From contig NZ_JHZF01000011.1 in the NCBI RefSeq assembly GCF_000688295.1, positions 1,086,288 to 1,150,287 of the forward strand: 64,000 nucleotides of DNA. Direction: 5' to 3'. A program made the translations under genes and the position numbers. Of the stretch, positions 60,014 through 64,000 are shown in pieces. Each line of letters begins with the position of its first letter. Positions within the stretch are counted from its first letter, which is position 1. A model generated the notes under the pieces. It searched no databases, was not told where the DNA came from, and saw nothing but the letters and a program-made list of their open reading frames with translations. The stretch comes from Pseudooceanicola nanhaiensis DSM 18065 (lineage in GTDB: Bacteria > Pseudomonadota > Alphaproteobacteria > Rhodobacterales > Rhodobacteraceae).

Positions 60014-61237
60014 CTATCCTGCGAGCTCGGCGCGATTCAGCGCACAATGCGACCACAATTCGTCCAGAGCCTTGACCAGCGCGTCCATCTCCCGCGGCCC
60101 GTGCACCGGCGACGGCGTGAAGCGCAGACGCTCGGTCCCGCGCGGGACGGTCGGGAAGTTGATCGGCTGCACGTAGATGCCGTAGCGATCGAGCAGCATG
60201 TCCGACATCATCTTCGTGTGCTTCGGATCGCCCACGATCAGCGGCACGATGTGGCTGCCGTGGTCGATGATCGGCAGGCCGAGGCCCTTGAGCCGCAGCT
60301 TGAGGATCTTCGCCTGGGTCTGGTGCCGTTCGCGCAGCGCCTGGTCGGTCTTCAGGTGCCGCACGCTGGCCGCGGCGCCCGCGGCCACGGTCGGCGGGAT
60401 CGAGGTGGTGAAGATGAAGCCCGGTGCGTAAGACCTGATGGCGTCGACCATTTTCTCCGACGCGGCGATATAGCCGCCCATCACGCCATAGGCCTTGGCG
60501 AGGGTGCCGTTGATGATGTCGATCCGGTGTGCGAGGCGATCGCGCTCGGTCACGCCGCCGCCGCGGGGGCCGTACATGCCGACCGCGTGGACCTCGTCGA
60601 TATAGGTCAGGGCGTTGAATTCGTCGGCGAGGTCGCAGATCGCCTCGATCGGCCCGAAATCGCCGTCCATCGAGTAGACGGATTCAAAGGCGATCAGCTT
60701 CGGCGCGGCCGGGTCGTCGGCCGCCAGCAGCTCGCGCAGATGCGCGACGTCGTTGTGGCGGAAGATGCGCTTCGCCCCGCCGTTGCGGCGCACGCCCTCG
60801 ATCATGGAGGCGTGGTTGAGCGCGTCGGAATAGATGATCAGCCCCGGGAAGAGCCTGGGCAGGGTCGAGAGCGTCGCGTCGTTGGCGATGTAGGCCGAGG
60901 TGAAGACGAGCGCCGCCTCCTTGCCGTGCAGGTCCGCCAGCTCGTCCTCGAGCTCCTTGTGGTAGACCGTCGTGCCCGAGATGTTCCGGGTGCCGCCGGA
61001 GCCCGCGCCCGCCTCGTCCAGCGCCTCGTGCATGGCCGAGAGGACGACGGGGTGCTGCCCCATGCCGAGATAATCGTTGCCGCACCAGACGGTCACCGGC
61101 TGCGTCTCACCGTCCGGGCGATGCCAGGTCGCGTGGGGGAACGTGCCCTTGTGGCGAACGATGTCGATGAAGGTCCGGTAGCGGCCCTCTTCGTGCAGGT
61201 CGTTCAGCTTCTGATCCAGATGCGCCGAATAGTTCAT
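60014..61237 (-). CDS. hemA: 5-aminolevulinate synthase HemA
   Basis: HemA condenses glycine with succinyl-CoA to 5-aminolevulinate, the first step of tetrapyrrole synthesis in alphaproteobacteria. The 407-residue PLP enzyme has the start [20 protein letters not shown], the Gly-rich [23 protein letters not shown], and the PLP Lys in [16 protein letters not shown]. The FNR box at 61381 suggests oxygen-responsive control, as known in Rhodobacter. The product could serve heme, B12 or bacteriochlorophyll. Confidence 0.97.
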   Translation of the reverse strand: MNYSAHLDQKLNDLHEEGRYRTFIDIVRHKGTFPHATWHRPDGETQPVTVWCGNDYLGMGQHPVVLSAMHEALDEAGAGSGGTRNISGTTVYHKELEDELADLHGKEAALVFTSAYIANDATLSTLPRLFPGLIIYSDALNHASMIEGVRRNGGAKRIFRHNDVAHLRELLAADDPAAPKLIAFESVYSMDGDFGPIEAICDLADEFNALTYIDEVHAVGMYGPRGGGVTERDRLAHRIDIINGTLAKAYGVMGGYIAASEKMVDAIRSYAPGFIFTTSIPPTVAAGAAASVRHLKTDQALRERHQTQAKILKLRLKGLGLPIIDHGSHIVPLIVGDPKHTKMMSDMLLDRYGIYVQPINFPTVPRGTERLRFTPSPVHGPREMDALVKALDELWSHCALNRAELAG

Positions 61238-61594
61238 CTCGGCTTGCCCTCCGTTGCTTGCGGCGCCTCAGCGCGGCTGGCCCTTCGTCGCATTCAGCGC
61301 GGCTCTGGCCGGGACGTGCCTGCAATATAACCGCGATGCAGGTTTCACAACAGTTTTAGCCGCGACAGAACGGCCCAGCGTTGATCCAAATCAACCGCCC
61401 CCGCGCCTTACTCAACGTAAATTTCCTAATCCGTTCATCAGCTTAGGCCCGGCCGGCTTCGGACTCGGATCGGAACACGCATTTTTCCGTCAATTTATCC
61501 GTGAAATCCCCGTCCGACGGGCCCTGCCGGGAGCCCACTGGACACGCCCCCTGCCCCTGCTAGGCTCCGCCGCGAAATCTGCAAGGAGTCTCCC
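61238..61594. other. 357-bp divergent control region of hemA and the dipeptidase gene
   Basis: Holds the FNR box at 61381-61394. The rest is relatively AT-rich around 61405-61450 and 61478-61505, where promoters for either direction could lie. No small gene is supported. Confidence 0.55.
61381..61394. promoter_or_regulatory. FnrL (FNR) box, TTGAT-CCAA-ATCAA
   Basis: TTGATCCAAATCAA matches the TTGAT-N4-ATCAA consensus at all ten positions. It lies 144 bp before the hemA ATG and 200 bp before the dipeptidase ATG. FnrL activation of hemA under low oxygen is established in Rhodobacter sphaeroides; here it is inferred from the site. Confidence 0.85.
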
Positions 61595-62971
61595 ATGTCG
61601 CTGGACGCCGTCCTCTCCCGTATCGATGCCGATCTGCCGAAGGCCACCGAGCGCCTGATGGAGCTCCTCCGGATCCCGTCGATCTCGACCGATCCCGAAT
61701 ACAAGGAAAACTGCAACCGGGCCGCGGAATGGCTGGTGGCCGATCTCCAGTCGCTCGGCATCCCCGCCGAGAAGCGCCCGACCCCCGGCCACCCGATGGT
61801 CGTGGGCCATATCGACGGCGACGGCCCGCACATCCTGTTCTACGGCCATTACGACGTGCAGCCGGTCGATCCGCTCGAGCTCTGGGACCGCGATCCCTTC
61901 GATCCGGAGATCCAGGACACCGACACGGGCAAGGTGATCCGCGGCCGCGGCGCCTCGGACGACAAGGGCCAGCTGATGACCTTCGTCGAGGCCTGCCGGG
62001 CGTGGAAGCACGAGAACGGCTCCCTGCCCTGCAAGATCACCTTCTTCTTCGAGGGCGAGGAAGAGAGCGGCTCCCCCTCGCTGGTGCCGTTCATGAAGGA
62101 GCATGCGGACGAGCTGAAGGCCGACCTCGCGCTGATCTGCGACACCGGACTTTTCGGAGAGGGGATGCCGGGCATCATCACCATGCTGCGCGGTCTTCTG
62201 GGCGAGGAGCTGACGATCACCGGCCCCGAGAAGGACCTGCATTCGGGCATGTACGGCGGGATCGCGATGAACCCGATCCGGGTGCTGTCGAAGATCATCG
62301 CCTCGCTGCATGACGAGACCGGGCGCTGCACCGTGCCGGGCTTCTACGACGGCGTGCCGGACCTGCCCGAGGACATGCTGAACCAGTGGAACAACCTCGG
62401 CTTCGACCCGAAGGAATTCCTCGGCGCGGTCGGCCTGTCCGAGCCCGCGGGCGAACAATCGCATACCCCGCTCGAGATGATCTGGTCGCGGCCGACCTGC
62501 GAGGTGAACGGCATCTGGGGCGGCTATACCGGCAGCGGCTTCAAGACCGTCCTGCCCTCGAAGGCCAGCGCCAAGATCTCCTTCCGGCTGGTCGGCCAGC
62601 AGGACCCGTTCAAGATCCGCGAAAGCTTCAGGGACTACGTCCAGTCGATGCTGCCCGCCGATTGCACCGTCGAGTTCAAGGGCCACGGCAACAGTCAGGC
62701 AAGCCAGATGGAGACCGACGATCCGGCCTTCGAGGCGGCCCGCGTTGCGCTGTCGGAGGAATGGCCCCAGCCCGCGGCCTATATCGGCTGCGGCGGCTCG
62801 ATCCCGATCGCAGGGTATTTCAAGACGATCCTCGGCATGGATTCGATGCTGATCGGCTTCGGCAAGGACGACGACCAAATCCATTCGCCGAACGAGAAAT
62901 ACGATCTTAACTCATTTCATAAAGGAATCCGGTCCTGGGCCCGCGTGCTTGACGCTTTGACCAAGGCGTGA
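61595..62971 (+). CDS. M20-family dipeptidase / metallopeptidase
   Basis: The 458-residue zinc enzyme has ligands in LFYGHYDVQPVDPLELWD near residues 78-95, RGASDDKGQLMTF, and FFEGEEESGSPSL near 150. The dimerisation domain follows, with GGYTGSGFKTVLPS, and the late ligands appear at the C-terminus (SPNEKYDLNSFHKG). It belongs to the ArgE/DapE/CNDP branch, often called M20 dipeptidase. Substrate not assigned. The ATG follows AAGGAG. Confidence 0.93.
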   Translation: MSLDAVLSRIDADLPKATERLMELLRIPSISTDPEYKENCNRAAEWLVADLQSLGIPAEKRPTPGHPMVVGHIDGDGPHILFYGHYDVQPVDPLELWDRDPFDPEIQDTDTGKVIRGRGASDDKGQLMTFVEACRAWKHENGSLPCKITFFFEGEEESGSPSLVPFMKEHADELKADLALICDTGLFGEGMPGIITMLRGLLGEELTITGPEKDLHSGMYGGIAMNPIRVLSKIIASLHDETGRCTVPGFYDGVPDLPEDMLNQWNNLGFDPKEFLGAVGLSEPAGEQSHTPLEMIWSRPTCEVNGIWGGYTGSGFKTVLPSKASAKISFRLVGQQDPFKIRESFRDYVQSMLPADCTVEFKGHGNSQASQMETDDPAFEAARVALSEEWPQPAAYIGCGGSIPIAGYFKTILGMDSMLIGFGKDDDQIHSPNEKYDLNSFHKGIRSWARVLDALTKA

Positions 62972-62998
62972 GTCGGCGCGGCCCCGTCAGGAGGCCGC

Positions 62999-63406
62999 AT
63001 GGTTCTGGACATCGACGCAGAGATCCACGCCCGCATCGCCGCGATGGAGGCGGAGCCGCAGGCTTCGACCGACCCCGCTGCGGTGCGGCGCGAGATCCTC
63101 TTCATCAACGACACGGTGCACACGACGGGGGTGGCGGGGCACGATCCGCCCCGGCCGCTCGCCCAGATCGAGGTGGGCGGCATCTCCTCGCCCCACTCCA
63201 CGGTGACGCGCGGGATCATCCGCTTCCGGCGGCGCGACGACCTCTGTCCGCCCTATTTCAAGGAAGCCGACCGCACGATCCGGCTCTGGGTCGACATCGC
63301 GCATATCGACCATGTGGCGATGCAGCTCTCGCACCGGAAACGCTGGCTCTGGATCGGCATCTGGCCGGACGGGTTCACCTATAGCGACCTGCACAGCCGC
63401 CCCTGA
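62999..63406 (+). CDS. Conserved-looking hypothetical protein
   Basis: The 135-residue protein has an N-terminal helix and a beta-rich core (EILFINDTVHTTGVAGHDPP, IIRFRRRDDLCPPYFKEADR, IRLWVDIAHIDHVAMQLS, RWLWIGIWPDGFTYSD). The regular strands suggest a compact fold but no known family was recognised. AGGAGG precedes the ATG, 28 bp after the dipeptidase stop, so cotranscription is likely. Confidence 0.7.
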   Translation: MVLDIDAEIHARIAAMEAEPQASTDPAAVRREILFINDTVHTTGVAGHDPPRPLAQIEVGGISSPHSTVTRGIIRFRRRDDLCPPYFKEADRTIRLWVDIAHIDHVAMQLSHRKRWLWIGIWPDGFTYSDLHSRP

Positions 63407-63408
63407 GC

Positions 63409-64000
63409 TCAGAGCGGCAGGCCCCGGATCGCGCGCGTCATGAGCTGCGGAAGCACGCCCCAGGGTCGGGCGACGGCGGGGCGTTCCAGCTCGGCGGCCG
63501 TCAGCCAGTGGCCGCAGCGCGACCGGGTGCGGATCGCCTCGGTCAGCCGGGCCGCGGCGTCGGGGTCGCTGCCCGGGCTGCCGGGCACGTCGGGCGGCGC
63601 GCTCTCGGCAAGCGCGCGGGCCATGCCGAGGATCATCAGCAGGTCGTCCTCGGTCCATTCCCCGCCCGGGGGCATGACGCGCGACAGGTCGATCAGCATG
63701 GCCCGCAGCGTCGCATCCGGCACGCGCCCGGGCCCCGCCACCATGCCGAGCGCGTCGAGCACCGCATCGAGCGGCGCGACGAAGCGCGCGCTGTCGGGCC
63801 GGATGTCCGCCGGGCTCACGTAGAGCGCGATGGCCATGAGGTCGACGGGCAGCGGCAGCGCCGCGACCGGCGCCTCCGCCACGCGCCGGAGCACCTCGGA
63901 ACGCGGCAAGGCGAGGCGCATGGTCTCCCCGTCCGTCTCGATCACCCCGAGTGCGCCGAAACCATGCGCGGCGGCCGTCAGCACCACGTCGCCGGCCAGA
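63409..64000 (-). CDS. Hypothetical protein (partial, runs off right edge)
   Basis: About 196 codons are visible; the frame stays open to the window edge with LAGDVVLTAAAHGFGALGV, so the start lies outside. It contains helical regions and a Trp/acidic segment (GEWTEDDLLMILGMARALAE). No motif allows assignment. It converges on the preceding gene with a 2-bp gap between stops. Confidence 0.6.
   Translation of the reverse strand, partial: LAGDVVLTAAAHGFGALGVIETDGETMRLALPRSEVLRRVAEAPVAALPLPVDLMAIALYVSPADIRPDSARFVAPLDAVLDALGMVAGPGRVPDATLRAMLIDLSRVMPPGGEWTEDDLLMILGMARALAESAPPDVPGSPGSDPDAAARLTEAIRTRSRCGHWLTAAELERPAVARPWGVLPQLMTRAIRGLPL

Noticed and set aside
61450-61510. GGAAC at 61469 as another EcfG promoter
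   Set aside because: No CGTT occurs 16-17 bases downstream.

Overview
The window is high-GC, densely coded DNA from an alphaproteobacterium, most likely a Rhodobacteraceae (Roseobacter/Rhodobacter group). The clues are a cobalamin-dependent methionine synthase split into separate polypeptides, the F1FO-ATPase zeta inhibitor (DUF1476), 5-aminolevulinate synthase with an FnrL box, TRAP transporters and a GNTR/TRAP/ABC-rich gene content. I see no rRNA, tRNA, CRISPR array, insertion sequence, integrase or phage gene; it reads as ordinary chromosome.

Layout. 1-9.6 kb: mixed metabolism and RNA modification (thioesterase, enoyl-CoA hydratase, TrmFO, glutamyl-Q tRNA(Asp) synthetase, HisI, an IscU-like protein, a soluble chemoreceptor, a thiolase-like protein). 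8.9-10.6 kb: PdxA translationally coupled to an uncharacterised TIM-barrel protein. 10.8-19.5 kb: a probable stress/signalling block: duplicated PRC-barrel protein with acidic repeats, diacylglycerol kinase plus metallophosphoesterase, a short LOV photoreceptor, a CheB-CheR-PAS-HWE kinase fusion, a lone receiver and small unknown proteins. Two exact GGAAC-N17-CGTT motifs (the EcfG general-stress promoter pattern) sit at the right distance from the first two units. 19.5-21.4 kb: RlmE and Ppx/GppA. 21.7-32.9 kb: one-carbon and methionine genes (PF13769 protein, MetF-like, pterin methyltransferase, homocysteine methyltransferase, corrinoid protein, DUF1638), interleaved with purS, purC, ATPase zeta, an MprF-like protein and a radical SAM protein. 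33.4-38.9 kb: TRAP transporter and its GntR-type regulator. 39-50.1 kb: reductive pyrimidine degradation (PreT/PreA, dihydropyrimidinase, N-carbamoyl amidohydrolase, ABC importer, RutR-like regulator) with a clear RutR-type operator. 50.2-53 kb: ilvB/ilvH behind a transcription-attenuation leader coding a Leu-Val-Ile-Ile-Val peptide. 53.5-64 kb: XRE regulator, aminotransferase, DsbA, cupin, IspG, RodZ-like protein, HemA with an FNR box, M20 dipeptidase and two unknown proteins, the last cut by the window edge.

The most interesting items are: (i) the disassembled methionine synthase, in which both methyltransferases end in Arg-rich tails while the corrinoid protein begins with a strongly acidic segment, suggesting electrostatic docking; (ii) the EcfG-like promoter pair and the LOV/HWE signalling block; (iii) the compact ilv attenuator; (iv) RutR and FnrL operators; (v) a long palindromic element between the pterin methyltransferase gene and purS; (vi) a GFA-family pseudogene with an internal deletion. 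Gene functions rest on reading motifs by eye; no database search was run.
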